Counted from the first letter of the stretch, positions 19,300-30,138 are shown. The stretch is 64,000 nt of DNA from a bacterium (GCA_021799485.1 JAJZAK010000002.1:1-64000), one strand, 5' to 3'. Numbers and translations: made by a program. Notes: generated from the sequence alone by a model not told the origin.

Positions 19300-19987
19300 C
19301 GCCCTCCTCGATCCCCCCTCTCAACGGCGGCCGCATCAAGACGACGAATTCCCCCAGAAGGCTTTCGCGCGCGCCGAGGGACCGCGACAGCTCGCCAAGA
19401 GTGCCCCAGAACCACTCTTCATGGATCTTCGAAAGCTCCCTCACCGCCGCCCCTGGGGCGGAGCGGCCCAGCACCGTCGCGGCCTCGTCAAGCAGCCTGA
19501 CGACGCGATAGGGCGACTCGTAGACAATCATTGTTTTGCCGAGCCTCGCCGCCTCCTCGATCGCCCGTCGCCGAGGGCCCGGCCGTCTCGGCAGAAAACC
19601 AAGAAAAACGAAGGAATCGGCGGGGAACCCCGAGCCGGCGACGGCCGCGGTAAGGGCGCTCGGTCCGGGGAGGGCCGTGACCGCGAGGCCCTCGCGCCGC
19701 GCGCGCTGCACCACGCGGGCTCCAGGGTCGGAGACGCACGGCAGACCGCTGTCCGAGACTAGGGCGACAGGAGCTCCGGAGCGGACTTTCTCCAGCAGGC
19801 GATCCTCGCTACGAGGGTCTTTGTCGTTATAGCGCAAAAGAGGGGACTCGATGCCGAAATGCGTGAAAAGGACGCGGGTTCGGCGAGTGTCTTCGCAATA
19901 GACCTCCGAGGCTCCCCGCAAAACCTCGACCGCCCGGGGAGGCATATCCCCGAGATTGCCAAGAGGCGTCGGCACTAGGTAGAGCAT
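19283..19987 (-). CDS. rsmI: 16S rRNA (cytidine1402-2'-O)-methyltransferase
   Basis: The 234-residue SAM-dependent tetrapyrrole-methylase-fold enzyme methylates the ribose of C1402 in the ribosomal P site. Signature blocks are LYLVPTPLGNLGDMPPRAVE, CEDTRRTRVLFTHFGI, VALVSDSGLPCVSDPGARVV and ALPGPSALTAAVAGSGFP. It is shorter than most RsmI (about 280 residues) and lacks most of the small C-terminal domain. The ATG at 19987 overlaps the HD-GYP stop; an upstream in-frame start would reach into that gene. Confidence 0.92.
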   Translation of the reverse strand: MLYLVPTPLGNLGDMPPRAVEVLRGASEVYCEDTRRTRVLFTHFGIESPLLRYNDKDPRSEDRLLEKVRSGAPVALVSDSGLPCVSDPGARVVQRARREGLAVTALPGPSALTAAVAGSGFPADSFVFLGFLPRRPGPRRRAIEEAARLGKTMIVYESPYRVVRLLDEAATVLGRSAPGAAVRELSKIHEEWFWGTLGELSRSLGARESLLGEFVVLMRPPLRGGIEEGDGKED

Positions 19988-20736
19988 CAGGGAGCCGGCG
20001 GGGCGGCGCCGTTGCCGCGCCGCTCTTTCTCCGCCTCCAAGGACTCCTCGATCGCCAAGAAGGCCTCGACGACCTGGGGGTCGAACTGCGTCCCGGCGCC
20101 GCGTCTTAACTCCGAGATGGCGACATCGCGCCGCAGGGCCTTGCGGTAGGGTCGATCCGAAGTCATGGCGTCCCATGCATCGATCACCGCCACGATCCTC
20201 GCTCCGATGGGGATTTCCTCGCCCTTGCGTCCTTCCGGGTATCCTTGGCCGTTATACCATTCCTGGTGATAGAGCACCATTTCGGCGACGGGCCCCAGGT
20301 ACTTCACCGGCGATAATATTTGGTGCCCGATGATCGGGTGTTTCTTCATCACCTCGTACTCTTCCGGGGTGAGTTTGCCCGGCTTCAGAAGGATCGCCTC
20401 GTCGATGCCGATCTTGCCGATGTCGTGGAGAAGCGCGGCGTACTCAACGTAGCGGGCCGCCGTCCCGGCGACGCCCAATCGGGCGGCCAAGCGGCGGGCC
20501 TTGACGCTCGCGCGCTCGGAGTGTTCGTGGGTGTAGGAATCCTTGGAGTCCACGGCCCGCGCCAGCGTTTTGACCATCTCAAGGTAAAACTCCTCCATGT
20601 CGGCGAGGGCCTGGGTCGGCGAGGGACACTGGCCCTCCTGACGCCGCCAAGCCCTAAGACCCGGCGACGCCCATATCCCGCCGCCGAACCCTAAAAGGGC
20701 CGCAATCCCTGTTTCCACCAGCGCCAAAGCCGTCAT
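19987..20736 (-). CDS. HD-GYP-domain phosphohydrolase with N-terminal membrane segment
   Basis: The 249-residue protein has a hydrophobic N-terminal segment (about 3-25), a short linker, then an HD-GYP domain: THEHSERASVKARRLA, LLHDIGKIGID, MKKHPIIGHQIL and VLYHQEWYNGQGYPEG. HD-GYP enzymes degrade c-di-GMP or related cyclic dinucleotides. Here the usual HHExxDGxGYP reads HQEWYNGQGYP, so one metal-ligand position (His to Gln) and the Asp are changed, and activity should be tested. No receiver or sensor domain is attached. A possible TAAAAT -10 (20745-20750) lies eight bases before the ATG. Confidence 0.85.
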   Translation of the reverse strand: MTALALVETGIAALLGFGGGIWASPGLRAWRRQEGQCPSPTQALADMEEFYLEMVKTLARAVDSKDSYTHEHSERASVKARRLAARLGVAGTAARYVEYAALLHDIGKIGIDEAILLKPGKLTPEEYEVMKKHPIIGHQILSPVKYLGPVAEMVLYHQEWYNGQGYPEGRKGEEIPIGARIVAVIDAWDAMTSDRPYRKALRRDVAISELRRGAGTQFDPQVVEAFLAIEESLEAEKERRGNGAAPPAP

Positions 20737-20783
20737 TGATTAGAATTTTACAATTTTGAGGAAAAAACAGCCCGGTCGACGGA

Positions 20784-21926
20784 TCAAGGCACGAATACCG
20801 GAATTAAATCCTCAGAATCCTGTCGCGCCTGCCGCGGCTGCAAGGAGGCCGCGACGGCTAGGGCCCGCAATTCTCGAGCCGCCGCCTGGCGATTATCGGG
20901 ATCATGGTCGTTGGCGGACACCCATTGGAGAAGTTCCATAAACTTCTTGGGAGAGACCAGCTCCGCCAATTCGCTAACCGCCGCCGCTCTCTGGTCGGGG
21001 TCTGGATTCGTCTTTGCGTAATCCTCGAGGAAAGGAACAACGGCGGGGCGCCTTGCCGAGAAGAGAATGTCCGCGTCCAGCAGCCTCTGGACGGGATCCT
21101 TCGATAACCGGTATTCCTTTTCAAATGGGGGCAGTTCCGCGTCGGTCGCGCAACCTCCGATTTTGACGGCGATCGAGGCTTGGACGGATTTGGGAATCCG
21201 AGGACTCCGGAATAGCTTCAGGAGGCCCGGCCATGTCTCGCGCAGCTCCCGGCACGGAACGTAGCCCGAAAATCCCTCCGCCGCGATGCGGCGCCGACTC
21301 GCGAACCAGGAGGTCGTCCATCCGCTAAACAAGCGGAAAGAATCCCGCCAAAAATATCTCGCCATGATTCGGGCCACCCGCGGCGCTTCGCGTGTTTTCT
21401 TCATAAGAAGAGGCCACGCCTTCATTCCCTGCCACTCCGCGAGCGCGACTAAAGCCTCGTATTGGACCCACCATTGGTTCTTGTCCGTCGGCACCACGGC
21501 TTTGACGGGATCCGGGTAGGCAAAGCGGCGGTTGGCGATCCCCTCGATGACAGGGAGAGCCGGCGGATAGCGCAGAATCAAGGAGCCCTTAATGCCAAAA
21601 AAGACAGCCAGAGGATCGGCGTCCTTCATATCGTCGACGAACGAGGCGCCGAGGCGGCCTCCGGGCCGCGTCAAGGATAGGGATTTCAAGGCCGCGGAGA
21701 AGACGTAGGGATTCCGATAGCGCATGAAGAGATCGTAGATGGACGACACATCCGCCAACGACGACGGCGTCGAGACCGAAATCTGATCCAGAATCTGCGC
21801 GCGCTCGCGATCGGTCGTCGCCGAGACAAAGCGGTCGTGGAGGTCAAGCAGGGTTACGGTCCCGGTGGATGCGTCGAATGACCATGCCGGAAAAACCGCG
21901 AGGACCCCCAGAAGGATCGCTCTCAT
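20784..21926 (-). CDS. Exported alpha-helical, HEAT-like repeat protein
   Basis: The 380-residue protein begins with a short signal peptide (MRAILLGVLAVFPAWS). The rest is built of repeating helix pairs with HEAT-like spacing: RNPYVFSAALKSLSL, WVQYEALVALAEW, PKSVQASIAVKIGG, DPDQRAAAVSELAEL and DPDNRQAAARELRAL. Such proteins are usually binding scaffolds; no catalytic motif is seen. The ATG overlaps the NagZ-like gene stop (ATGA), suggesting cotranscription with cell-wall glycosidase functions. The exact role is unknown. Confidence 0.65.
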   Translation of the reverse strand: MRAILLGVLAVFPAWSFDASTGTVTLLDLHDRFVSATTDRERAQILDQISVSTPSSLADVSSIYDLFMRYRNPYVFSAALKSLSLTRPGGRLGASFVDDMKDADPLAVFFGIKGSLILRYPPALPVIEGIANRRFAYPDPVKAVVPTDKNQWWVQYEALVALAEWQGMKAWPLLMKKTREAPRVARIMARYFWRDSFRLFSGWTTSWFASRRRIAAEGFSGYVPCRELRETWPGLLKLFRSPRIPKSVQASIAVKIGGCATDAELPPFEKEYRLSKDPVQRLLDADILFSARRPAVVPFLEDYAKTNPDPDQRAAAVSELAELVSPKKFMELLQWVSANDHDPDNRQAAARELRALAVAASLQPRQARQDSEDLIPVFVP

Positions 21927-23410
21927 CGCGGACCCTTGATGATGGCGGCAAGGGCGGCGGCCAGCGAGGCGGCATGATAGCCGTAAGGCACGACGGCCGT
22001 CATTTCCGGCGCCAACTCCCGATCGAGAGGGTTGCGCAAACAGCAGATGACCGTCTTCGACGGAGCCAAGCGCCTTAAGGATTCCAGCACCGCCTTCTCT
22101 GGCGCGAATCTCGCCGCCTCAAAGCAGAAGTAAATGACGGCGCCGGCGCCGGCGACGGCCATCCGAAGCCTCTCATCGGGATAGCTTCCATCGAGCGGCA
22201 CGCGCTCGAATCTCCGGGTTCTCCAGGATGCAAAGGCTCGGCGGATCGTCCGTTCCGGCGCGAGAGCTCCTCCTTCAAAAGTGAACCGGGCTGTCACGGA
22301 TCTCAAATCGGGAAATAGGACGAGGAGGGCGTCCCGTCCGGAGACGGGAAGCCGGGCCGCTCCAGGAAAAACCCTCAAGGCGCCGCGGGCGATCCTCCGG
22401 CAGAGAAGGGCCCCCTTGCTGAAATCAGGAAGCCTCCGCGACTTGGGCTTTTTTTCCAAGAGCCGCTCCACGCGGGCCATCGACTCCGCAAGCCGCGCGG
22501 CGGCGACCTGGCCCCTGGCGTGTCCTTCCCTAAGGAGCTCGACGGCGCGCCGCTGCTCCCGGGGATCGGTCGCGATCAGGAGCACATCGTGGCCCGCCAG
22601 GCAGGCTTCCAAGGCGGCCGCCGGAATCGTTCTGTCCTGAAGAACGGCCCCCATGCAAAGATCATCCGTGAAAAGAGCCCCCTCAAAACCCATCTCTCCC
22701 CGCAAAAGCCCCGTCGCGATCCTCTTCGAAAACGTGGCCGGAAGGGTATCGAAGAAGGGATAGAGAACGTGAGAGCTCATGACGGCCGAAACCCCGGCAC
22801 GGATCGCGGCCCTGAAGGGAAGAAGATGGCCTTTCTCGAAATCAGGTCTTGAAAGATGAATCGTCGGCAGCTCGACATGCGCGTCCTTCGTCGCGGCCCC
22901 CTTGCCGGGGAAATGCTTCGCGCAGGCCCGAACCCCTTGCGACTCGATCCCCTGGATAAAGGCGGCTCCCAACCGGGCGGCGCGGTCGGGATCAGAGCCG
23001 AAGGAACGCAGGCCGATGCCGGGATTGTATCGTTCGGTCAGGACATCGAGGACCGGCGCGAGGTTCATCTCGATCCCTAGGGCGCGCAGCTCGGAGCCCA
23101 TCTGTCGGCCCACCTCGGCCGCGGCGCGATCGCTTCCCAGACGGCCCAGCGCGGCGTTTCCCGGGAAGACGGTCAGTCCTCTTTGAAAGCGGAGGACGTT
23201 TCCCCCCTCGTGATCCACGGCGAAGAGGAGCCCGCGCCCGAGCCTATCCTGGAGACCCTGGGTCAGGGCACGGGTCTGAAGCGGGTTTTGGATATTGCGG
23301 GCGAGAAGCAGCACTCCCGAGGCGTTCGCCGCCTTGAGGAGCGCCACCGTCTGGGGCCGGGGGCGCGTGCCTTCGATCCCGAACATGAAAAGACGGCCCG
23401 GATCGATCAT
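21923..23410 (-). CDS. Glycoside hydrolase family 3, NagZ-like beta-N-acetylhexosaminidase
   Basis: The 495-residue protein has a GH3 barrel: VDHEGGNVLRFQRG, LGIEMNLAPVLDV, NPGIGLRSFG, KHFPGKGAATKDAHVELP and SHVLYP, with the nucleophile Asp in FTDDLCMGA. NagZ-type enzymes remove beta-GlcNAc from muropeptides in cell-wall recycling. The usual KHFPGHG reads KHFPGKG and DSH reads DAH, but the catalytic His is kept. The C-terminal 180 residues go beyond the single-domain NagZ length and resemble the second GH3 domain. No signal peptide is visible, so a cytoplasmic site is likely. Six bases separate it from rmlA upstream. Confidence 0.85.
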   Translation of the reverse strand: MIDPGRLFMFGIEGTRPRPQTVALLKAANASGVLLLARNIQNPLQTRALTQGLQDRLGRGLLFAVDHEGGNVLRFQRGLTVFPGNAALGRLGSDRAAAEVGRQMGSELRALGIEMNLAPVLDVLTERYNPGIGLRSFGSDPDRAARLGAAFIQGIESQGVRACAKHFPGKGAATKDAHVELPTIHLSRPDFEKGHLLPFRAAIRAGVSAVMSSHVLYPFFDTLPATFSKRIATGLLRGEMGFEGALFTDDLCMGAVLQDRTIPAAALEACLAGHDVLLIATDPREQRRAVELLREGHARGQVAAARLAESMARVERLLEKKPKSRRLPDFSKGALLCRRIARGALRVFPGAARLPVSGRDALLVLFPDLRSVTARFTFEGGALAPERTIRRAFASWRTRRFERVPLDGSYPDERLRMAVAGAGAVIYFCFEAARFAPEKAVLESLRRLAPSKTVICCLRNPLDRELAPEMTAVVPYGYHAASLAAALAAIIKGPR

Positions 23411-23416
23411 CTATTT

Positions 23417-24316
23417 TTAGGGACGACGGCTTTCGAACGGTTGCGCCGGCTTCTCCGAAGCTAGTCGCCGAAGGTAGGCGCCGTAACCGCTCGAATCGTA
23501 CAAGGCCGCCAAGCGCTTTAAATCCTCCGAGCCGATATAACCCATCCGATAGGCCACTTCCTCGACGCAGGCGATTCGGAGCCCCTGGCGCTTCTGGATG
23601 GTCTGGATGAAGACGGACGCAGAAAGCAAGGAGTCGAAGTTGCCGGTGTCGAGCCAGGCGTATCCCCGTCCCAATCGACGCGCGCGCAGTTCCCCGCGCG
23701 CAAGATAGTCGCGGTTGACATCCGTGATCTCGAGCTCGCCGCGAGCGGAGGGCTTGAGGGAGCGGGCGACGGACACGACGCGCGCGTCGTAGAAATACAG
23801 CCCCGTCACGGCCCAGGAAGAACGGGGATGGCTGGGCTTTTCTTCGAGCCCCACGGCCTTCCCATCCTCCCCGAACTCGACCACGCCGTAGCGCTCGGGG
23901 TCATCCACTTGGTAAGCGAAGATCTCGGCCCCCGAGCGGAGCCGCGCCGCGCCCTTGAGCGCGCCGACCATGTCCTGGCCGTAGAAGACGTTGTCCCCCA
24001 ATATGAGAGCCACGGTGTCATCCCCGATGAAGTCGGCTCCGATGACGAAGGCCTGGGCGATGCCCGCTGGCCTCGGCTGTTCTCGGTAATGCAGCCGAAG
24101 CCCCCATTGAGAACCGTCCCCCAAAAGCTTTTCGATCAGCGGCAGATCGTGGGGAGTGCTGATGACGAGAATTTCCCGAATTCCCGCCATGATGAGAGTC
24201 GAAAGGGGGTAGTAGATGGTCGGCTTGTCATAGATGGGGAGGAGTTGCTTGGAAACGGAGAGAGTGAGCGGATAGAGCCGCGTGCCGGAACCGCCGGCCA
24301 GTATGATGCCTTTCAA
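23417..24316 (-). CDS. rmlA: Glucose-1-phosphate thymidylyltransferase
   Basis: The 299-residue enzyme makes dTDP-glucose, the first step toward dTDP-rhamnose and other O-antigen sugars. It has [47 protein letters not shown] and [15 protein letters not shown]. The start must be at or near the TTG at 24314-24316, because homology begins at residue 2. That TTG is only five bases beyond the 3' end of the tRNA-Leu gene and no Shine-Dalgarno sequence precedes it, so translation may start on a near-leaderless mRNA released by tRNA processing. No other rml gene is nearby. Confidence 0.93.
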   Translation of the reverse strand: MKGIILAGGSGTRLYPLTLSVSKQLLPIYDKPTIYYPLSTLIMAGIREILVISTPHDLPLIEKLLGDGSQWGLRLHYREQPRPAGIAQAFVIGADFIGDDTVALILGDNVFYGQDMVGALKGAARLRSGAEIFAYQVDDPERYGVVEFGEDGKAVGLEEKPSHPRSSWAVTGLYFYDARVVSVARSLKPSARGELEITDVNRDYLARGELRARRLGRGYAWLDTGNFDSLLSASVFIQTIQKRQGLRIACVEEVAYRMGYIGSEDLKRLAALYDSSGYGAYLRRLASEKPAQPFESRRP

Positions 24317-24321
24317 AAAAT

Positions 24322-24403
24322 TGCGCGGGGAGGGACTCGAACCCTCACGCCGTGAGGCATACGCCCCTCAAACGTACGCGTCTGCCAGTTCCGCCACCCG
24401 CGC
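24322..24403 (-). tRNA. leuU: tRNA-Leu (anticodon GAG)
   Basis: The minus strand folds as a class II tRNA: acceptor GCGCGGG/CCCGCGC, D arm GGCGGAACTGGCAGACGC, anticodon arm TACGT-TTGAGGG-GCGTA with anticodon GAG, a variable arm, and T arm GAGGG-TTCGAGT-CCCTC. The discriminator is A and CCA is not encoded. It lies just downstream of secG, the same arrangement as secG-leuU in Escherichia coli, where leuU also has anticodon GAG. A run of six T follows directly and merges with the rmlA start codon. Confidence 0.93.
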
Positions 24404-24409
24404 ATAAAT

Positions 24410-24754
24410 TTATTTGTGAGACGCAGGAGCCGGCGGCGTTGGAGCCGACGGCGTCGCCTGCGGCGGCGGGGCCGACGGCGCGACCGGAGCCGGCGCGGGA
24501 AACCGATTCGTGACGCTTCCCATCTCGGCGCGGCTCGACAGAAGCGTCAGGACAAGCGAGGTCGCCGCGAAGGTCCCGGCCAGAATCCCCGTCGCCTTTC
24601 TCATGAAGCTCGAACCCGTGGGAGTATTAATGAGGGAATCAGTCCCGCCTCCGAACACGGCAAGCCCCGCCCCTCGACCCGTTTGGAGCAAAATAATGAG
24701 GATCAGCAAAAGGCAGGCCGCCACATGCACCGTCATCAAGAAGTGATAGAGCAT
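24410..24754 (-). CDS. secG: Preprotein translocase subunit SecG
   Basis: The 114-residue protein has two membrane segments (about 5-22 and 53-70) around the conserved loop LLQTGRGAGLAVFGGGTDSL, typical of SecG in the SecYEG channel. The C-terminus is an extended Pro/Ala tail (APVAPSAPPPQATPSAPTPP), longer than in most homologues. A strong extended -10 (24772-24780) gives a leader of only about ten bases. The tRNA-Leu gene follows after six bases and is likely cotranscribed. Confidence 0.93.
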   Translation of the reverse strand: MLYHFLMTVHVAACLLLILIILLQTGRGAGLAVFGGGTDSLINTPTGSSFMRKATGILAGTFAATSLVLTLLSSRAEMGSVTNRFPAPAPVAPSAPPPQATPSAPTPPAPASHK

Positions 24755-24771
24755 GACTTGGTCGCGGTGGG

Positions 24772-24780
24772 ATTATATCA
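24772..24780 (-). promoter_or_regulatory. Extended -10 promoter of secG-leuU
   Basis: The minus strand reads TGATATAAT, a perfect -10 with the TGn extension, 17 bases before the secG ATG. No -35 is recognisable at the normal distance, as expected for extended -10 promoters. Confidence 0.55.
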
Positions 24781-24861
24781 GATTGCGACAAACCCGCGCT
24801 TTCAGCGCAAGCCGGAATCAAATCCGCAGATATGTTTTAAGGACGTCCGGGACGGCGAAAT

Positions 24862-25221
24862 TTAATTCATTTTCTTGACGTCGATCAAGACGCCCGTCTT
24901 GGCGTCAACGAGAACTTTTCTAAGAGCGCCGTCCTTTTCCGCCTTGATCTTAAACGCGTACACCGCCTTGCCGCGCTCCTTTTGAAGCTCGGATTTCTTG
25001 ACGATCCCGGCGACGACCTTGAGCGCCGCGATGCGCGCCTTCCCCTCCGGGACGATCTTTTCCTTGTTTTTTGCCGGGACACGCTGGCTCACCGTGGCCG
25101 ATAGAGGAGAAGCATGGCCTTGCGGCGTGGGCGGCGGACTTCCGGCCCAGACGGGTCCTACAAAACAACCGATGGCGCTGGCGAGAACCGGCAACGCCAA
25201 CCTCCATTGATTCAATGACAT
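24862..25221 (-). CDS. Small exported PepSY-like protein
   Basis: The 119-residue protein has a signal peptide (MSLNQWRLALPVLASAIG, cleavage near VWA-GS) and a C-terminal segment with PepSY-like character: GKARIAALKVVAGIVKKSEL, then GKAVYAFKIKAEKDGALRKV and LVDAKTGVLIDVKKMN. PepSY domains are often inhibitory or regulatory modules of secreted proteins. GGAGG, placed 7-12 bases before the ATG at 25221, decides the start over an upstream in-frame codon. It has its own promoter (25276-25304) and appears monocistronic. Confidence 0.75.
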   Translation of the reverse strand: MSLNQWRLALPVLASAIGCFVGPVWAGSPPPTPQGHASPLSATVSQRVPAKNKEKIVPEGKARIAALKVVAGIVKKSELQKERGKAVYAFKIKAEKDGALRKVLVDAKTGVLIDVKKMN

Positions 25222-25275
25222 ATAAGTTTCCCTCCGCGGATTCGGCGCGCTGGCACGACGCAACGCAATCCTTAA

Positions 25276-25304
25276 TTTATAACTTATAAAAAATTTACGC
25301 TCAA
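25276..25304 (-). promoter_or_regulatory. Sigma-70-type promoter of the PepSY-like gene
   Basis: The minus strand carries TTGAGC (25299-25304), a 17-base AT-rich spacer, and TATAAA (25276-25281). The predicted transcript has a leader of about 50 bases. It is one of the best -35/-10 pairs in the window. Confidence 0.6.
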
Positions 25305-25324
25305 ACGGCTAAAAAGTTCGCGGA

Positions 25325-25800
25325 TCAAAACGGCCCGAAGCGCAGAAGGGCGGCGCAAAAGACGATGGCGACGATCAAGGCGAGGTTGATCCGGCCCCAT
25401 AAATAAAGCTTTTTCAACACGGAAGAGAATTCCGGGCTCCCGGGGTTCCGGGCGAGCGCGGTCAGCCGCGGCCCCCAAACGTAGCTGTGCAGGTAAGTCA
25501 GCAGGGAAACCAGAACCACGAGGACGAGTTTGACGCCTAGGACATGGCCGTAAAAGGTCTCAAAGGCCTCGGGATGGTGGCGAAAGGGCCAGAGCTTGAA
25601 GCTTCCCGTCGCGATCAAGGTCAAGAGACAACCCATCTGGATCATTTTAAAGCGATTTCCCATCAGGTGATAAAGCGGCATGCGCTGCTGGGGGGGAAGG
25701 TTCTTCGCGAGAATCGGCTGGAGAACGAGCGAGGCGAAAATGGTCCCCCCGACCCAAATAATCGCGGACATCACATGAAGCCATTGGACGACGGCGTCGA

Positions 25801-25807
<7 letters not shown>
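25325..25807 (-). CDS. CopD-like four-helix membrane protein
   Basis: The 160-residue protein has four predicted membrane helices and the opening block [20 protein letters not shown], typical of the CopD/DUF-type integral membrane family, which is linked to copper resistance or haem binding. Conserved His residues fall in helix 1 (LHVM) and near helix 3 (YGHVLGVK). The ATG at 25807 overlaps the end of the YyaL-type gene by seven bases, making it the last gene of a long minus-strand run. Substrate unknown. Confidence 0.75.
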
Positions 25808-27956
<2,149 letters not shown>

Positions 27957-27960
<4 letters not shown>

Positions 27961-28808
27961 CGGCGTTTTTTTCTGGCGAAAGTCTTCTTGGGAGCGCGCG
28001 CCGCCTTCTTCGCCGCGGGGGCGGGCAAGATGGGTTTGAAAGACGAAAGCGGCGGGTCGAAAACGACGCGCGTCCCGATATAGCTCCCCGCGAAGAGCTT
28101 CGTGGCGGCGTAGAGAGAAAGGCCCAGGCAATCGTGCGCGAAGGCCTCGTGATCAGGGCGGCTTCTGGGCGGGCCGTGGAGGATCAGGGGGCCGTTCGTA
28201 AACAGGACAAAGGCGCCTAGGGCGTTGGCTCGGCGCGAGCTTCCCACCTGCGGAGGCTCCCATAAGAGCCGTCCGTTTGTTTCGACGTATTGACCGCGCT
28301 CAGGAGCGGCGAAGCGCTCCTTCGAGACGATGCGCGCCAAATTCGGCGGAGCGTTCTTTTCCCCGCCGAACGCGGCGGGAGGAGCGTAGGCGATGGGAAA
28401 GTCCTGGAGGGCCTGATCTCCACGCATGAGCCGGACTTTCCGGCCTGGAACGTCGATCGACACATAGGTGCTCGTGATCTCCCAAACTTTTTCCAGGACC
28501 CTTTTTTGATCTTGGAGCTCAATGCCCGCCTCAAAGAGGCTGCGCCGGGACTGCGTCAAGCTTGAGAGTCCCTTCTTAAACCGCTCGACCCCCTGGCTCT
28601 TCAGCTTGGCGAAGGAGCGAAGCTCGGAGCGAGATTGGAGGGCCTGACGCCGGGATTCCTCGACGCGCGCGAGGGCCCGGGAACTCTGGGCCGCATAGGC
28701 CCGCAGCCATTCCTCCGCCGCGACAAGACCCGCGAGGGTGACGAGCGCCGTGAACAGGGCCAAGCCACGAGGAGCGGGGGCGAGCCATGCTCCCCCGGGC
28801 GCCGCCAC
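27957..28808 (-). CDS. Divergent L,D-transpeptidase-like membrane-anchored protein
   Basis: The 283-residue protein has an N-terminal membrane anchor ([20 protein letters not shown]), a coiled helical stretch and a YkuD-like domain: [17 protein letters not shown] and [15 protein letters not shown]. The canonical SHGCxR active site reads AHDCLGL: Cys (about residue 227) and its preceding His stay, but Gly becomes Asp and the conserved Arg is lost. It may be inactive, altered in specificity or regulatory. A Lys/Arg-rich tail closes the protein. The GTG at 28808, preceded by AAGGG and eight bases after the previous stop, is preferred; ATGs at 28886 and 28856 lie inside the upstream gene. Confidence 0.7.
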
Positions 28809-28815
28809 GTCGCCC

Positions 28816-30138
28816 TTAAAAAATGTAGACCAGCGTTCCCAAAGGGACCGTATCATAGAGTTTTTCCAAGCTGTCGGCGCCGACACGGACGCAGCCGTGA
28901 GAACTCGAGCGTCCCAAAAGCTTCTCGTTTTGAAGCCCGTGAATAAGGTAGCCGTCGCCGAGACTCAGCACATACTGACCCAGGACGCCGCGCACATAGC
29001 GCGACGGATCGTCGGGCGGCGGGATGGGCTCCCGCGCCTCGACGAAAGCCCAATCGGGCCTTCTCCAAAGGGGGTTCTTCGCCTTCGCGAGGACATGGAA
29101 TTCCCCCCGAGGCGTCGCGAACTGCCAGCGCCGACCCGTGTTTTTATCGACGAGATAGTTCCCTCGTCCAACGGAGCAGTCAGCCTCCCAAAGCGAAGCG
29201 AATCCTTTCTTGACATAGAGCTTGTTGACCTTGGAGTCGATGACGAGATAAAGCCGGTTCTTGAGCTTCCAGGCGAGCTTCCTCTCGAGAGCCTCGACGT
29301 CGTCCAAGATCGCCTTCTGGGTCCGAAGATAGCCCTTGTCCTTGGGAAGAAGGTTGGGAAGACCTTGGAGGAATTCGATTTCCCGCGACTGGGCGAGCAC
29401 GCCGTCGGTGATCCTGGTCAACTCGCGAGATTGGCGGAGAAGCGCCGCGGCTTGGTCGTCGAGCCGTTTCGCGCTCTCGTCGATCCGCCACGCGGCCGAA
29501 GCCGTCGCATAGATCGCGGCCGCGGACAAAAGCGCGGCCGCTCCCGCCTTCGCGATCGCCCCTTTCGGCTCCGGCAGCTTTCGAAGCAGCCGCCGGGCAA
29601 AACCCTTCGAAATTTCCTCGATCGGCACGAACCACGAAAGCGCCGCCACGACAAGGCCGAGCAGCGCGCCCCCGAGGACGTCCAGGGGATAGTGTTCCCC
29701 CACGTAAACCCGCGTATAGGAAACAAGAAGCGCCCATCCGAGCCACCACAAAGCCCGCCGGGGATAGAAGCGCGCGGCCGTCAGCGCGATCGCGAAAGCG
29801 ACCGCCGCATGGCCCGATGGGAAAGACGGGGAGTTCTTGAACTCCAGGAGGAGCCGGGCGCCGTGGACCGCCAAGAAGGGACGCGGGCGCTTGATCCCAA
29901 ATTTAATGAGATGTTCGGCAAGGTAGGCCAAAACGGCGCCCAGACCCGCTTTCAAAACCGCGCGTCGACCCCCAGAACCTTCGAAGCACCAGAACCAGGC
30001 GGCCAAGACGCCCATGACGAGTATCCAAAAAGGCCCGCTCGACATGAGGGACATGAAGGAATCGAGAAGTCTCGATCGGAGCTTTTCGTTGAGGAGGACG
30101 AACGCATCAGCGTCCCACCGCAAGAGCCGTTCCATCAT
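28816..30138 (-). CDS. Fusion of PAP2-type phosphatase and L,D-transpeptidase
   Basis: Residues from about 10 to 190 form a multi-pass PAP2 phosphatase with all three motifs: KFGIKRPRPFL, PSFPSGHAAVAF and SYTRVYVGEHYPLDVLGG. These enzymes dephosphorylate undecaprenyl pyrophosphate or phospholipids at the outer face of the inner membrane. A helical linker leads to a YkuD L,D-transpeptidase domain (about 290-440) with IHGLQNEKLLGRSSSHGCVR, catalytic Cys416, which forms 3-3 peptidoglycan cross-links or attaches proteins. Both active sites look intact. The fusion would couple lipid-carrier recycling to wall cross-linking. It sits 11 bases after the ankyrin gene. Confidence 0.9.
   Translation of the reverse strand: MMERLLRWDADAFVLLNEKLRSRLLDSFMSLMSSGPFWILVMGVLAAWFWCFEGSGGRRAVLKAGLGAVLAYLAEHLIKFGIKRPRPFLAVHGARLLLEFKNSPSFPSGHAAVAFAIALTAARFYPRRALWWLGWALLVSYTRVYVGEHYPLDVLGGALLGLVVAALSWFVPIEEISKGFARRLLRKLPEPKGAIAKAGAAALLSAAAIYATASAAWRIDESAKRLDDQAAALLRQSRELTRITDGVLAQSREIEFLQGLPNLLPKDKGYLRTQKAILDDVEALERKLAWKLKNRLYLVIDSKVNKLYVKKGFASLWEADCSVGRGNYLVDKNTGRRWQFATPRGEFHVLAKAKNPLWRRPDWAFVEAREPIPPPDDPSRYVRGVLGQYVLSLGDGYLIHGLQNEKLLGRSSSHGCVRVGADSLEKLYDTVPLGTLVYIF

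Noticed and set aside
24322-24403. tRNA-Leu as an integration site for a genomic island
   Set aside because: No integrase gene or duplicated tRNA 3' end is nearby; both flanks are housekeeping genes.
24796-24808. Hairpin GCGCT-TTC-AGCGC between the PepSY-like gene and secG as terminator
   Set aside because: The stem is only five pairs and is not followed by a proper T-run.
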